Positions 40,201-51,597 of a DNA stretch of 64,000 bases are shown here, one piece after another; the first letter of the stretch is position 1; each line of letters starts with the position of its first letter. The DNA is from Mansonella perstans (taxonomy: Eukaryota; Nematoda; Chromadorea; Rhabditida; Onchocercidae): contig JBAMDO010000099.1 in NCBI GenBank assembly GCA_037074765.1, positions 124,001 to 188,000 of the forward strand. Direction: 5' to 3'. The position numbers and the translations under genes were made by a program. The notes under the pieces were generated by a model. It worked only from the letters and a program-made list of their open reading frames with translations. It had not been told where the DNA came from and did not search any database.

Positions 40201-43200
40201 CCTCTCCAGCATTGATTATCATGCAAACATTTTCGTTATCAAAATAGAATCTTTCATTACCAGCACTTTGCCATTCAATTTCGCTACAGTAACCGGTATT
40301 CATATCGGCAATAATCAGTGTATTCGTTGTATAAGCCACCACAAATCGATCATGTCCCATTATCTAATTAAAATATTGCGTTTAAAATTGAATCTTGACC
40401 ATAAATAAACATTTAGAGTATAATTTCATCAGCGAAATGCAATGCATATGAAATAGCAATAATAACAGTGACAATCAATAATAATAACAATAATAATAAT
40501 AATTGTAGCAACAACAACAATAATAATAAGAACAATAATAATAATAATAATAATAACAGTAATGATAATAATAGTAATGCTAATATCAAAAATTACTGAA
40601 AGGAAAAGAAAATGACGCAGTACAGTTGTTTAAGGATGTCGGAGAAAATTTGGAAAAGCAAAGTAATCTACATAAGTCCATCTTTCAACATCTTACACTA
40701 TTTTCGGATTCTGCCCGTGGTTTCTAATTATAATTTTCCAGCTTCTCTCTTTATGCTTACTTTTTAAAGAAAATTCCTTTCACGCATACATAACCAGAAA
40801 TAAAGTACTGGTTCATTAAGATTATCAGTTCTGCCTTATCACTCAGTATATAGTCGCTATCCAGCTGGGTCCGTCTAGTGGTTCTGAGAGTTTATGTAAT
40901 ATAACACTATTTCGATCTACTTTTAAGCTTTCAATATCCTGATTCAACATAGTAACAATCTCTTTGACAAAACAACGCACTCGAAATCGATCTTAGTTAT
41001 GCCATCCAAACAGAAGATAATTCACCTTCTATTTTTGGGACATAAATTTCTAAAAAGCGGGAAACTGATATAAATCTATCTCATAGACTCCGCAACAAGT
41101 CAAGTTGTTCAGCGGTCAAAAAGTGAAAAGTAAAACATGTCGTGTCAACTAACATTGAGCATTCAAAGAAAAGCATTTAAAAATTATTTTTTATTTGTTA
41201 TCAACCGATTGTTATCAAACAATATCTTTGTACTATGAAACCGAATTTAGTCATGTAATTTCAATGTACAACAAAACCGAAATTCATCCAACATAATAAC
41301 TCACTTAATATTACAACTTTCATGAAAAAAGAAAAAAAAAAGATCCAATGAAGAAAAATGAAGTTTTATCCTTAATAGCATCAATCAATACGAATCTCCC
41401 AGTATTTTCATATCCATTCTTATATAAATATCCTTTAAACTAACTTTAAAACATATTGGAGGGCAATTAATAATAATTAAAAAATCCATGCAGGAAATAT
41501 TATTATTACTGTTTGACACGATGTAATATCTCAAACTATCATTTAAAAAAGTATAAAGGAGAAAAAACTTACTTTAATTTCATTAATAGGCAATCCTTTA
41601 GATGAATGAATTGTTAAACGTTGTTCACCAGTTGTATCTTTAATAAGAGCTTGTGAAGGAGAAATATATTTTATCTGGAAACGTCCCTTTAACATGGAAT
41701 TTTTTAGACAACAATCTAGAGTTATCACTGCACCACATAGTGTACCCTGTAAAGATATCTTCATATATTTAATATATCATTCAATAGTTTGAATTCAAAA
41801 GATGATGAATCACGATGAGTCATTTTTCATATCGTATTCTTTTTAATCAATGCAGCATAAGTTGAAATATTTAAATGTCATAATTTTAATAAGTAAGTAT
41901 TCTGTGAAAATCTTTTTGCTTATTAAATAGATCATCTATTATCAGTAAAACTTCGAAATTATAGGAAAGGAACAAACCAAAGCAATAGTTGACCCATCTG
42001 GACTCCATGTTAACGCACTAATTGTGTACAAATAGCGAATCTCTAATGGTTTTCCTTCATCCAAAGCACCTCGTCGAGAATTCCATGAATAAAGTCGTAT
42101 TCTACAAAAAGTGTCATTGGTGCAAGAAAGATATTTGAATTGTATTGAAATCAAATTAGGTATTAATGTAATCATAAAATATTTGGAATTAAAGATAAGA
42201 AATAGAAAATAGTAAGTGAACAAAAAATGAGAAATTACAATAAACCTGTCAAAACTTCCAAAAACAATACTTTGTCCGAATGAATCACGAGCAGCAACGG
42301 TAAATTCTTTCTCATGATCCCGTTCATTACGATAATCAAATTGCTGTAGTACTTGACCACTTTCTGTATACGATACTATACGTTGATCACATCCACCAAT
42401 TACAATACCATTGCTTGTATAGACCAAAGCGTACGGTGGACAGCTATGTGTCAAAATTTTCGTTTGCATTCTTCGATCTGTCGAATATAAAATAATGGAA
42501 CCATCACTATGACCAGAAATGAATGAACGACCATCAGGCCTTAAAATTAAATCTTCATTACTCATTTGATAAGCTGCATGATTTTTTGTAATTTTTAAAA
42601 CTAAATTGATTTAAATTATGACGAAATATTTAAATGAGGTAATAGTAAAAGATACTGGGAAATTGCTGCATATAAGATGAATATTTCGCAGCTATAATAG
42701 CTAACAAATTCGTTTCTTTAATTTAATCTCTTTTTTTATAAGTAAAGTTTTTTTTTTTCAAATTGAAAAATCTGAAATCGGAATTTCAGTCTGATGAAAA
42801 AATGATCGACTGGGACTTCAGCTTGATGAAAAAATGATCGATTAGAATTTCAATCTAATGAAAAAATGATAGACACTTTTTTAGATTGGTAAGAAATAGT
42901 TGTCAGGATTTTCAATCTGATGAAAAAAGAAGGAGATGATTTATTAGCTATTTGATATTTTATCTTTCATCTTTGCTACAATTTTGAAACGATGAGAAAT
43001 ATATGTTGACAGATCAATCGCTTCTAAGACATTTTTTCCCAGACCAAAATCCCAATCGACCATTTTTTTATCAGAATAAAAATCTCGCTACTTTTTTTCT
43101 TATCAAACTAAAATTCCCATCAATCGTTTTTCTCATCAAAATTCCCGCCAGTTATGAATTTTGTAAAATCAGATTTTCAAAGAAAAGAAGAAGATTCAAT

Positions 43201-45253
43201 AATTTAATAGTAATCATCAGGTTTGTACCATTTCCTATTTCCTTCTTCTAAGCTTGTATCGTAATAAATAAAATATTCGGAAAAGCAAATGTTTATAATA
43301 TTTTCATTTGGCAATTAAATTGGAATTATATGTCGTTTTGATTTAATTTTAATTAATTTTTTTGATCATTTCAGAAATTTCTACAAAATACAATAATTAT
43401 ATCATTCATGATTTGTTAAACTTTAATTTCCATGTGGGGAAAAAATTTGGAATAATTTACGGAATACTTCAAGAATAAAGAAAAACTTACGAAAGTGCTA
43501 GAGAAGTGACGGACATATCGGTTTTATACAAAGTGGAACATTTATTGCTACGACATGATGCAACTCTTACTTTACCATCAATTAATCCAATTATCAAACG
43601 ATCCTCACTTGGCCACAGCAATGCTATCACTGCTGATGACTGAACAAATTTGTTACATATAACTTTTTTCTCATCCCTAAATAAACAGCTGATTGCGGAC
43701 ATTGAAATGCTATTGCATTGTATTAATGCATATATTGTTGTACGTTACTAATACAGTATAAAATGATTCACGTAAAATTGTTATCAATGAATTGCTGAAA
43801 TAGTTCTTTGGAAGAGCATGAATCACATACCACGTTTTACCAATTCGATAAACATAAACAATGTTATCAGTCTGACCAATTGCAATACGAGTAGAATCGG
43901 GCGAAAAAATTAAAGCTTTCACTTGATAGCTGTTTTTCCCATACTGCAAACAATGACAATAACAACATTATCACTAAGAAGATTTTATCCCTAAAGATAA
44001 CATTATCACTGTAACATTACCATTATTAGAATTATCATACATCCATTATTCAATTTAATTTTATTTCCAGTGAAATTTTCAGTCGATCAGAATGAAATGC
44101 TAACCTTAGCATCAATTGGTTTAGTAGCAAATTTATCACGCCGTTTTCCGGTTTCATCAAATAATAAAACTACTCGATCAGCATTAGCAACTGCTAATTT
44201 CTTACCATTTGGTGACCAATGCATTGCCGGTACTTTAGCTGGTCCATCCTGGAATTGTTGTTGTAGGGAATATTCTAATTAATTATTTTACTCTTTCTTT
44301 TCAGGGATTTGTCGCTATATATATATATACGACTTTAAATAGGTTTTGCTCAACTTTAGAATATGTCATAATCTTAGAGTCGAGCTTAAAGTCTTTAAAT
44401 CAATTTTGATCAGATGAAACCGAAATTGATGTATAAAATAGAACTATATCAAGATAACTAAAGCGTTTTGTATAATAGAAATATCTCAAATTAATTTTAA
44501 GTAAATCTATAAAAATAAAAATTTGTCGTGTGAAGTGATTGTATTATGCATTATAAGGTCAATTGGATACATAGTAAATAATATCTAGTACAAGTTTATA
44601 TAAGATCATCGACAAATTATAAAGCATGGAAGATATATTTTAAAGAAGGAGAAATCCTGTAAATATTTCCCATAACTTAAATTTGAGGTCATCGTAAATA
44701 TCATTGGATTATGATAAGCAAATTTTTACTTCATAAGGAGTTCGAAGAATGAGTCAAGGAATCATTCATTTGATCCAATATACAACCAAATCAGTTCAGT
44801 ATCTTTTAATGATATAAGAATATATCCCTCGTCTTGCAATAAATCTTTATTGCAAGCGATTTGTCTGTGCAAACAAGAGGACAAGAGGTTATCGTCAAGC
44901 TTATCCTCCCAAAGAAAAACAACTCCTCTCTAAATCTGCAGTAACTTCCGGGAAAGTCCAGTCTACGTTAACTGAAGTTCGCAAAAATGATAGAGAAGAA
45001 AACTGCAAAATTTCTATGATCTTTAAAAAGTTCTGATAGTTTCGATATTTGGTAAAATTGGATTGTTCGGAAATAACTTTAGTGATCTATCTAGTATACC
45101 TACCATAATTTATGGATCATATGACATTGTCCAAGAATGTAATCTCATCCAAATAAATAGTAATTAGAGTAAATGTAACACTGGAAAGAAGATTGAGAGT
45201 TAGTTTAGCTGTACCTGTTGTTCCACTATCGTAGCCAAGTATCTTAAGCGCAT
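28219..45253 (-). CDS. IFT172 (osm-1): Intraflagellar transport protein IFT172
   Basis: Largest IFT-B subunit, needed to build and turn around trains in cilia; in nematodes it acts in ciliated sensory neurons. Complete 38-exon model, all phases closing, 1741 aa (human 1749). Exons (5' to 3'): 45253-45215, 44248-44105, 43943-43831, 43676-43491, 42539-42246, 42101-41978, 41746-41573, 40363-40202, 39903-39741, 39456-39392, 39086-38892, 38766-38692, 37795-37646, 37552-37403, 37270-37205, 37002-36925, 36829-36749, 36363-36196, 36081-35995, 35921-35816, 35740-35586, 35325-35236, 34905-34810, 34700-34590, 34520-34341, 34240-34137, 33942-33739, 33416-33209, 32672-32499, 32000-31912, 31620-31524, 31442-31266, 30941-30792, 30102-29989, 29643-29470, 28960-28796, 28663-28513, 28385-28219. 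The first ~620 residues are WD40 propellers ([49 protein letters not shown]); the rest is TPR-like helical repeats (AGKPKEAV-type units) ending in a conserved C-terminal region (SGYPIRG...FIAKW). Exon 1 codes only 13 residues ([13 protein letters not shown]) but matches the family start. Intron 23 is GC-AG and intron 24 is 69 nt without a stop. Confidence 0.96.
29053..29146. repeat. Three-copy minisatellite, about 32-bp period
   Basis: Three diverged units sharing the core CTATCTGTATAACCATT, in IFT172 intron 35 (28961-29469). Confidence 0.85.
35124..35211. repeat. Direct repeat of about 37 bp, two copies
   Basis: 35124-35160 and 35176-35211 share CTATTAGTCAATTAAT and TTTATGAGCAAAATT, in IFT172 intron 22. 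Confidence 0.85.
35399..35460. repeat. 24-26-bp tandem repeat, about 2.5 copies
   Basis: Units built around ATGCCAAGCTAGCAA / ATGCCATGCTAGCAA in IFT172 intron 21, close to the 35124-35211 repeat. Confidence 0.8.
40476..40575. repeat. AAT/AAC microsatellite
   Basis: Imperfect trinucleotide repeat in IFT172 intron 7, directly abutting copy 1 of the duplicated segment. Confidence 0.9.
40575..41458. repeat. Duplicated ~0.88-kb segment, copy 1
   Basis: Lies inside IFT172 intron 7 and matches 48080-48948 in the same orientation. I count only about a dozen substitutions and one 15-bp length difference near the left end; the central ~500 bp appears identical. No terminal inverted repeats and no transposase-like frame seen. 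The right edge breaks cleanly after ACATATTG. Confidence 0.95.
42781..43150. repeat. 33-bp-period repeats with inverted partner array
   Basis: Direct units around TCTGATGAAAAAATGATCGA at about 42781, 42814, 42845 and 42906 are mirrored, as diverged reverse complements, at about 43040-43075 and 43105-43150. The two halves could form a long imperfect hairpin in IFT172 intron 4. Confidence 0.8.
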
Positions 45254-45335
45254 TTGTCCGAGTTAAATTATTCGATGATCGTTAGAAGGTAGAAAATAAA
45301 ATGTAAAACGAAACAACTTGCTTTTTCTCATTCCC

Positions 45336-45349
45336 GTTGGCATGGTTAC
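45336..45349 (-). promoter_or_regulatory. X-box-like RFX/DAF-19 site upstream of IFT172
   Basis: On the gene's strand it reads GTAACCATGCCAAC, which differs at one position from the nematode X-box consensus GTHNYYATRRNAAC. It ends 83 bp before the IFT172 ATG, where X-boxes of ciliary genes usually sit. RFX factors bind such sites in genes of ciliated neurons. Confidence 0.65.
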
Positions 45350-45541
45350 CTCCTATCCACCATGATGATTTATCCTTTTGTATTGATGTCGATATTAACC
45401 GTTGTTTCAAGCATTTATTTTATTGTATAAAGCATATCAGTTGTAATGTAGCAGTGATTTGAAAAAAGGTGAACAGCAGCTAATTTGAGATAATGCGACA
45501 GCTGCTTCAGACATGAATCCTAAGTCAAGAATGTATCAGGG

Positions 45542-45615
45542 TTGGAACATGACTTGGATTAGAATTCTGAATGAAAAATTGGAACATGGCTTGGATTAGG
45601 ATTCTGAATGAAAAT
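45542..45615. repeat. 37-bp tandem repeat, two copies
   Basis: 45542-45578 and 45579-45615 differ at only a few positions (shared core CTTGGATTAG). Confidence 0.9.
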
Positions 45616-46208
45616 TAGTATAGCATAGAATACATGATTTTCTATCATTATAAAACAACACTTATAGAGATTATCTGGAATGAGTCACAAACATTATTAC
45701 AAATCTCGTAAGCAATTTATTAAACAAATAAAGCTGAAATATTCTATAAGTCTCTAGAATCAATTCCATATACAGATATTGTGAATGTTGCAAAAATACA
45801 AACATTTTAATAAGCAAATGAAGACAAAATATATAATGTAAAAAACATCACAGTTTACAAGCGAAATCATTTTTTAAATTTGTTTAAAACCGGAAATTTT
45901 ACATGACTAACAAGCGAAAAATTAAATATTAATACAGAGCAAAACCTTAGCATTACGAAGTTTACATTTTATGAATTATAATAAAGTACATTTTTTTTTT
46001 TTTTTTTTTTTTTTATGATTTACAACAAAAAAAAACATTTTATAAGTTACAATGTACAATAAGCTTATTTTTACCACTTATAATTGACTTTTACATTCAG
46101 TACAAATTTTTCATTCCAGATTCGGTTCAATATGAGAATAATCCCACTAATAAACATTCTGCCTTTTTAGTAGGATGAAAATAAGTGCGAACTCGTAGCG
46201 TCCAACAA

Positions 46209-47816
46209 TCACCATATCGATTGATGCTCAAAATCACGACATACTTTTCTTCCCTGAGCCGATTCTGGATCGATGACAACTCGTTTTCCAGTCTCAGCAT
46301 CATCCTGCATTCGGTTACTAACTCGTTCATGATGACTATCATGCGTTACATGGGACTGCTGCAAAAGACTCATGTAATTCTATTTATAGTTAACAAAAAT
46401 TTCGTAAAATACATCACAAAGGAGGGAAGAAAGGTAAAAGGAGGAAACTTACTGACCGATGAAGCAATTTATCGTCTTAATCAATAGACGGTCGAAAAAT
46501 TCCATCGGATTAACAAAGAGTAGTAATAAAATTATTTGACAAACCTGATTTTCATTCATAGCTTCCGTTTTTGTCGACTTTGCATATGAATGATTGATGG
46601 AAGTGGAGGAATCGCATGCTTTGATATTTTCGAAAAATGGAGGATAAACAACGAAGTTAGTAACTTGCCATATTGGTTCATTTAAACCATAATGTTTGTT
46701 CATAAACTGTAACAATGATTGCGATGGCTTATCGATTGCAACATTTTCCGCAGATGAGTTTTCCCGCTAAAAAGAAGTCATTCAAGCGAAAAAAATCACA
46801 GAAGTACTATTTGACGTATACTTATGCCTAAGCTGTACAACGAAGAGTATTAATGCCTACCTGCAACATATAATCAAATAATGCATGTCCGTATCCTTGT
46901 CGCTGAAGAGTATCGTGGACGTAAAAATCGAGCACACACAATGGTGCTAATTGAAAAGATCGCATACACTGATCTATCAAATAGAGATTTTTATAGCCAA
47001 TTTTCAACAAACCTATTATTATACTCGCATTCCTGCAAAATAAAAAAGCAAATGATCAGTAATGTAATGGATAAAGCATAACTGATTCATGACTGCCTAA
47101 AAGTCATTTGACAAACCTATCAATTTGGTTAGCTACTATTTAAATGGTCACACAAGTGATAACATAAAATGATATTAAACTAAATAACAAAATTATTTAT
47201 CAATATGACAATTAATAATCTTTTACAAGTAATTATTCTACATGTGTCCAACATATTTCATAAATTTTAAGCAAAATATATGGCGAAATCAACTTACTCA
47301 TTATTTGAACTCTTTCGCCATAACAAATAAAGCACTTGTTTATCGTCTGAATTCATTACCTTATCATAGGTGGTGAGCGCACGTTTCAATCCTTGTGCCT
47401 AAAAAAAACGTATTTAATAGAAGCGATAATGTCATTGGTAAATTAAACAACTTTGGCGCGTTTTACATTTTTGATTTTTTAATTGATTTTAATCAATATG
47501 AAAATTTCGGAACAAATGTGAACCCTGCTTATTATTGTTAGTGATTTCTATAATTAGTCTTTGTAAAAATATATAAATTCATATTTTTCATTACCCTTAC
47601 TCAACTGTCATAACCAGTACAGCTACATCATTATATCATTGTTTAACAATTAAAAAAATAAATCATACATACAGTTGAGGAAAGCGCTCCCATATTATTG
47701 ATTGTTCTTTCAATAATCCAACATCGTCGTGGATTAAGCTGTCTAAGCATTACATCATTTAGCCTTTGTATTGGCATATCAGGGAAATAAACGCTCAAAT
47801 CAGCTGGCACATTCAT
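46209..47816 (-). CDS. ATAT1-like (mec-17/atat-2): Alpha-tubulin N-acetyltransferase
   Basis: Acetylates Lys40 of alpha-tubulin inside the microtubule lumen. Five exons: 47816-47673, 47398-47298, 47032-46861, 46766-46545, 46358-46209; 262 aa. GNAT fold: GLLKIGYKNLYL, then PLCVLDFYVHDTLQRQGYGH with the acetyl-CoA-binding QRQGYG loop, ALFDYML, and IDKPSQSLLQFMNKHYGL, in which the aspartate of IDKPS is the usual catalytic acid and the cysteine of LCVLD the other conserved active-site residue. The N-terminus (PIQRLNDVMLRQL) and the extreme C-terminus (RDFEHQSIW) match nematode MEC-17/ATAT-2 proteins. I cannot say which of the two C. elegans paralogues is the orthologue. ATG 47816 fits family alignment; CTGTCAG directly before it may be a trans-splice acceptor. 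Copy 2 of the duplicated segment begins about 260 bp upstream. Confidence 0.93.
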
Positions 47817-49341
47817 AACCTGACAGTAAATTAATCATTTTATATCGTACATGATAAAAATTAGTAAATATACGCTAAAAGAACTGCATAGAACCAATGA
47901 AACACTAAGAGATATGTGTACGAAAAGTACTTCTTTTTATAATTATTTTCATCAGTTCAATAAATGTTTTAAAGTGATATCACTACTATTAAAGGATTTA
48001 ACATCCTTAATTATAAAAAGCTCAATATTATTGTCACTATTATAATAAATCTTGCTGATCAAGAAATATTGATACTATATAATGCTAATATCAAAAATTA
48101 CTGGAAGGAATACAGTTGTTTAAGGATATCAGAGAAAATTTGGAAAAGCAAAGTAATCTACATAAGTCCATCTTTCAACATCTTCCACTATTTTCGGATT
48201 CTGCCCGTGGTTTCCAATTATAATTTTCCAGCTTCTCTCTTTATGCTTACTTTTTAAAGAAAATTCCTTTCACGCATACATAACCAGAAATAAAGTACTG
48301 GTTCATTAAGATTATCAGTTCTGCCTTATTACTCAGTATATAGTCGCTATCCAGCTGGGTCCGTCTAGTGGTTCTGAGAGTTTATGTAATATAACACTAT
48401 TTCGATCTACTTTTAAGCTTTCAATATCCTGATTCAACATAGTAACAATCTCTTTGACAAAACAACGCACTCGAAATCGATCTTAGTTATGCCATCCAAA
48501 CAGAAGATAATTCACCTTCTATTTTTGGGACATAAATTTCTAAAAAGCGGGAAACTGATATAAATCTATCTCATAGACTCCGCAACAAGTCAAGTTGTTC
48601 AGCGGTCAAAAAGTGAAAAGTAAAACATGTCGTGTCAACTAACATTGAGCATTCAAAGAAAAGCATTTAAAAATTATTTTTTATTTGTTATCAACCGATT
48701 GTTATCAAACAATATCTTTGTACTATGAAACCGAATTTAGTCATGTAATTTCAATGTACAACAAAACCGAAATTCATCCAACATAATAACTCACTTAATA
48801 TTACAACTTTCATGAAAAAAGAAAAAAAAAAGATCCAATGAAGAAAAATGAAGTTTTATTCTTAATACCATCAATCAATACGAATCTCCCAGTATTTTCA
48901 TATCCATTCTTTTATAAATATCCCTTAAACTAACTTTAAAACATATTGCAGAGCAAGTGATGAATTGCGGCATTTAGATGAAGGATTCAATTTCCAGCTA
49001 CTTTCAGTTACCAATTCCACAATTCAAATTCCAGAACGCAGAGGAACTATAATACTTCATGTAAAAGCTTCATAACATCACTCAACAATTTCACGCTAAG
49101 CGAATAAGGTAATATTGAATTGAATCTTGCAAAACTAGTATTATGAAGGCAAGAAAGATATAGGTGTATGACATAAAACAACTATCAAGGAAAAATGCCC
49201 TGTCAGGGAGAAGCTAACATTAATTTCCAATCTAATTTCCTATTGCATACGATGATGACAAAAACTGATGATAACAAAGCTTCTTGAAGAGCAGCAGGTT
49301 AATGTAAGCAGAGCAAGATAGTAACTATTAAAAGATGCATT
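47817..49341. other. Spacer between PTGES2 and tubulin acetyltransferase
   Basis: 1.5 kb: about 260 bp of unique DNA next to the acetyltransferase start, the duplicated segment (48080-48948), then about 390 bp of PTGES2 3' flank. No gene seen. Confidence 0.6.
48080..48948. repeat. Duplicated ~0.87-kb segment, copy 2
   Basis: Near-identical to 40575-41458, same orientation, 7.5 kb away. It fills most of the spacer between prostaglandin E synthase 2 and the tubulin acetyltransferase, so it now forms the distal upstream region of the latter. Confidence 0.95.
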
Positions 49342-51597
49342 TTATTTCTCCATTCTCTTGCAGAAATTTTTCTGAAGCAAATCTGCTCCAGCTCTTGACT
49401 CAACTGCTTCGCGCATTCGTTCAAACCATGTCTTAATTTGAGTTTTATTGCAAAGTTCGTCAAACGTCGCACTACCCAGAAACGAATTCATTGCTCCATA
49501 AAATGCCTGCAACCAAATAATTGTGTAGGAAAAGATGTTCTTCAAATTTTTTAACAGATTAGTTCCGTATCGTGAAACATTTATTAACAATTATGAAGGA
49601 TACAAAGCGATCCTAGAATAACCACAAGATTCAGGATTTTTTGTTTTTAGATGGTTAACCAAAGAACGGAAAAAAATTAAGAAACTAGCAGTAAGACTAT
49701 ATCAACATTTAATGTTTTGTTTTATTTTTCGCTTCATAAAATGTTCGATAATATTTCATAATACTTTTCTGTCCATCGCAAGCTATTTAAAGCATTACTA
49801 CCGGCACTCGAATAATAGAAATTTTAGAAGGGCTCTAATTTAAATGTGAAACATGAGCTATGGAGAGCTTTAAAAATGGATGTGAATAGCATATAAAGCA
49901 AGAGAGAAAGATAAACCAAGTCAGCCAAAGTAGGCTGTAGACCACCAAGAAACAATGAATTTCCTACTGCATCCATCCACTTATTGCAGGCATCTATTAG
50001 GAGCTGACGCACATCACTACCATCATACCTTAAAATATCCTTTTTGTTGATCACAATTTAGAGTTCAACAGTGAAGGAAAATTACTATGTTGATAGAATC
50101 GTAAACAAAGGAGAATTGTGGCAATCGGAAAGCAGAATAAAAAAAAAACACAGAAGAGTACAAATTTTGTCACAGCATAGTTTTGCTATTTCTTTAAATA
50201 AAAAATGCTTTACTAATCTGTTGCACAGCCACAGATGAATTTGGATCACAGTTATTTACTCAATTTTTGAAAAGATTTTTCGTGAAATATCTTATTTCTT
50301 TTTCATCTTGACAATAATTATTCCAGCTGTTGTCATTCACATACCATCTTTAATTTTTTTTTAAGTAACCCAACTCACTTTTTCCGAAGTTTTTTCGATA
50401 AGAAGTACATGGCAACTGAACCAAGATAAATAGTGGCATATCGTTCCCACGCAGGTACCACTTTGTCCCACTGTCCTGCTTCACTGAACCAACGAAATGT
50501 TTCAATACATTCATTCCACGAACGATACACATTGGGTACTATCAGAGGGATGAAATGTTCATCAACCCATTTACGCCATTCTTCTTCCTTCCTTCACAAA
50601 AGTTTAAATTAAAGAACCAAAGAAAAGTAGTCTTCTGCACAACCTTAGTTAATGCTTCGACAAGTAATGCTTTGTAAATGATAGAAAAGAAATAGAACAA
50701 GTAAGCTTCTTATTGAGCAATTAATCAAAAAATGTTAGAAGTGTAAAAATAACCTTGCAGTTTCCTGTTCCACTTTCGACAAGCTTTTCAACGGTGTCAT
50801 GATCTTATACATATTAGGATGCGTAACAATCTCTTTTCCCGTTTCTTTTACAACATTCGTTTGCTCTGGATAAAATTCAATTACATCATCCAAACTTCGA
50901 TCATTTACAGTTATATAGCTGGTCAAAATTGATATTATCAACGAAGAATCACTCAACTTCCGATCCATTTGTGCAATTATAGTTGGTAGCTGAAGAAAAA
51001 AAAATTTCCTAATCACTGTTCGTGAATGGTGTACAAAAAAAACATAGTCAGCACCGTCTTACTATATGAAAAGGTACAAACCTTTCTAACGCCATCCAAT
51101 TTCTTAATCTCCTTTCGAGTTAGAGGACTAACTTCAACAACATCATAGGAGAAGCCATAATAATTCAAAAAGGCACGAACTTTGCAACAAAATGGACAAG
51201 CTTCGTACTGATAGAGCCTTAACTTCAAACCCGTATGATCAAAATCACTCACAATCTGCAAAACATTAAGGAAATAACTCTCGATCATTTCACCATCTTT
51301 CAATAATTTTCACTTGTCGAACCTTAATTGGCAAAATGTAATTGATAAACCCATATACATATTATCTCTCCATTAAGGCTGTTATTATTTTCTTACCCGC
51401 TTAGCGATAAGTGCTCCATCGGTAGGATCTTTGATCGGTCCTTCAATATGCCACTTTCCCATATCCGGATATTTCAATGATCTGATCATGCTGGAATTTC
51501 CATCACAATTGGCGAATCCCGCTAGCGCAGCAGCTGCTAATACTCCACCACTACCACCATACTGTATTAATTTCCTGATCGTATATCGATTCCACAT
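49342..51597 (-). CDS. PTGES2: Prostaglandin E synthase 2 (membrane-associated, GST-like)
   Basis: Glutaredoxin/GST-fold protein; the family isomerises PGH2 to PGE2 in vitro and binds heme. Six exons: 51597-51397, 51255-51082, 50989-50754, 50591-50379, 50028-49917, 49506-49342; 366 aa (human 377). The N-terminus has a basic start and a short hydrophobic stretch (GGVLAAAALAGFA), consistent with a membrane anchor or mitochondrial targeting. The thioredoxin-like domain contains the active-site motif LYQYEACPFCCKVRAFL, with CPFC at residues 87-90. The C-terminal GST-type helices include WVDEHFIPLIVPNVYRSWNE and GNSLFLGGLQPTLADLAFYG. A reverse AATAAA overlaps the stop codon (49341-49346). The catalytic cysteines are intact. 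Whether it makes PGE2 in the animal is not settled for the family, so the enzymatic label is from homology only. Confidence 0.93.

Larger units (their letters stand above)
45254..46208. other. Spacer between tubulin acetyltransferase and IFT172
   Basis: 955 bp between two same-strand genes: the acetyltransferase 3' UTR and the IFT172 promoter. It holds the X-box-like site, a two-copy 37-bp tandem repeat (45542-45615) and a 24-nt T run (45991-46014). No gene seen. Confidence 0.6.

Noticed and set aside
42540..42573. IF172 exon 5 beginning at the CATGCAG acceptor ([11 protein letters not shown])
   Set aside because: That acceptor breaks the phase with exon 4. The acceptor at 42540 gives SLALSPDGRSF, a regular WD40 pattern.
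47851..48257. Plus-strand open frames at the edge of the duplicated segment
   Set aside because: Mostly unique to one copy or disrupted in the other, AT-driven composition, no family resemblance.
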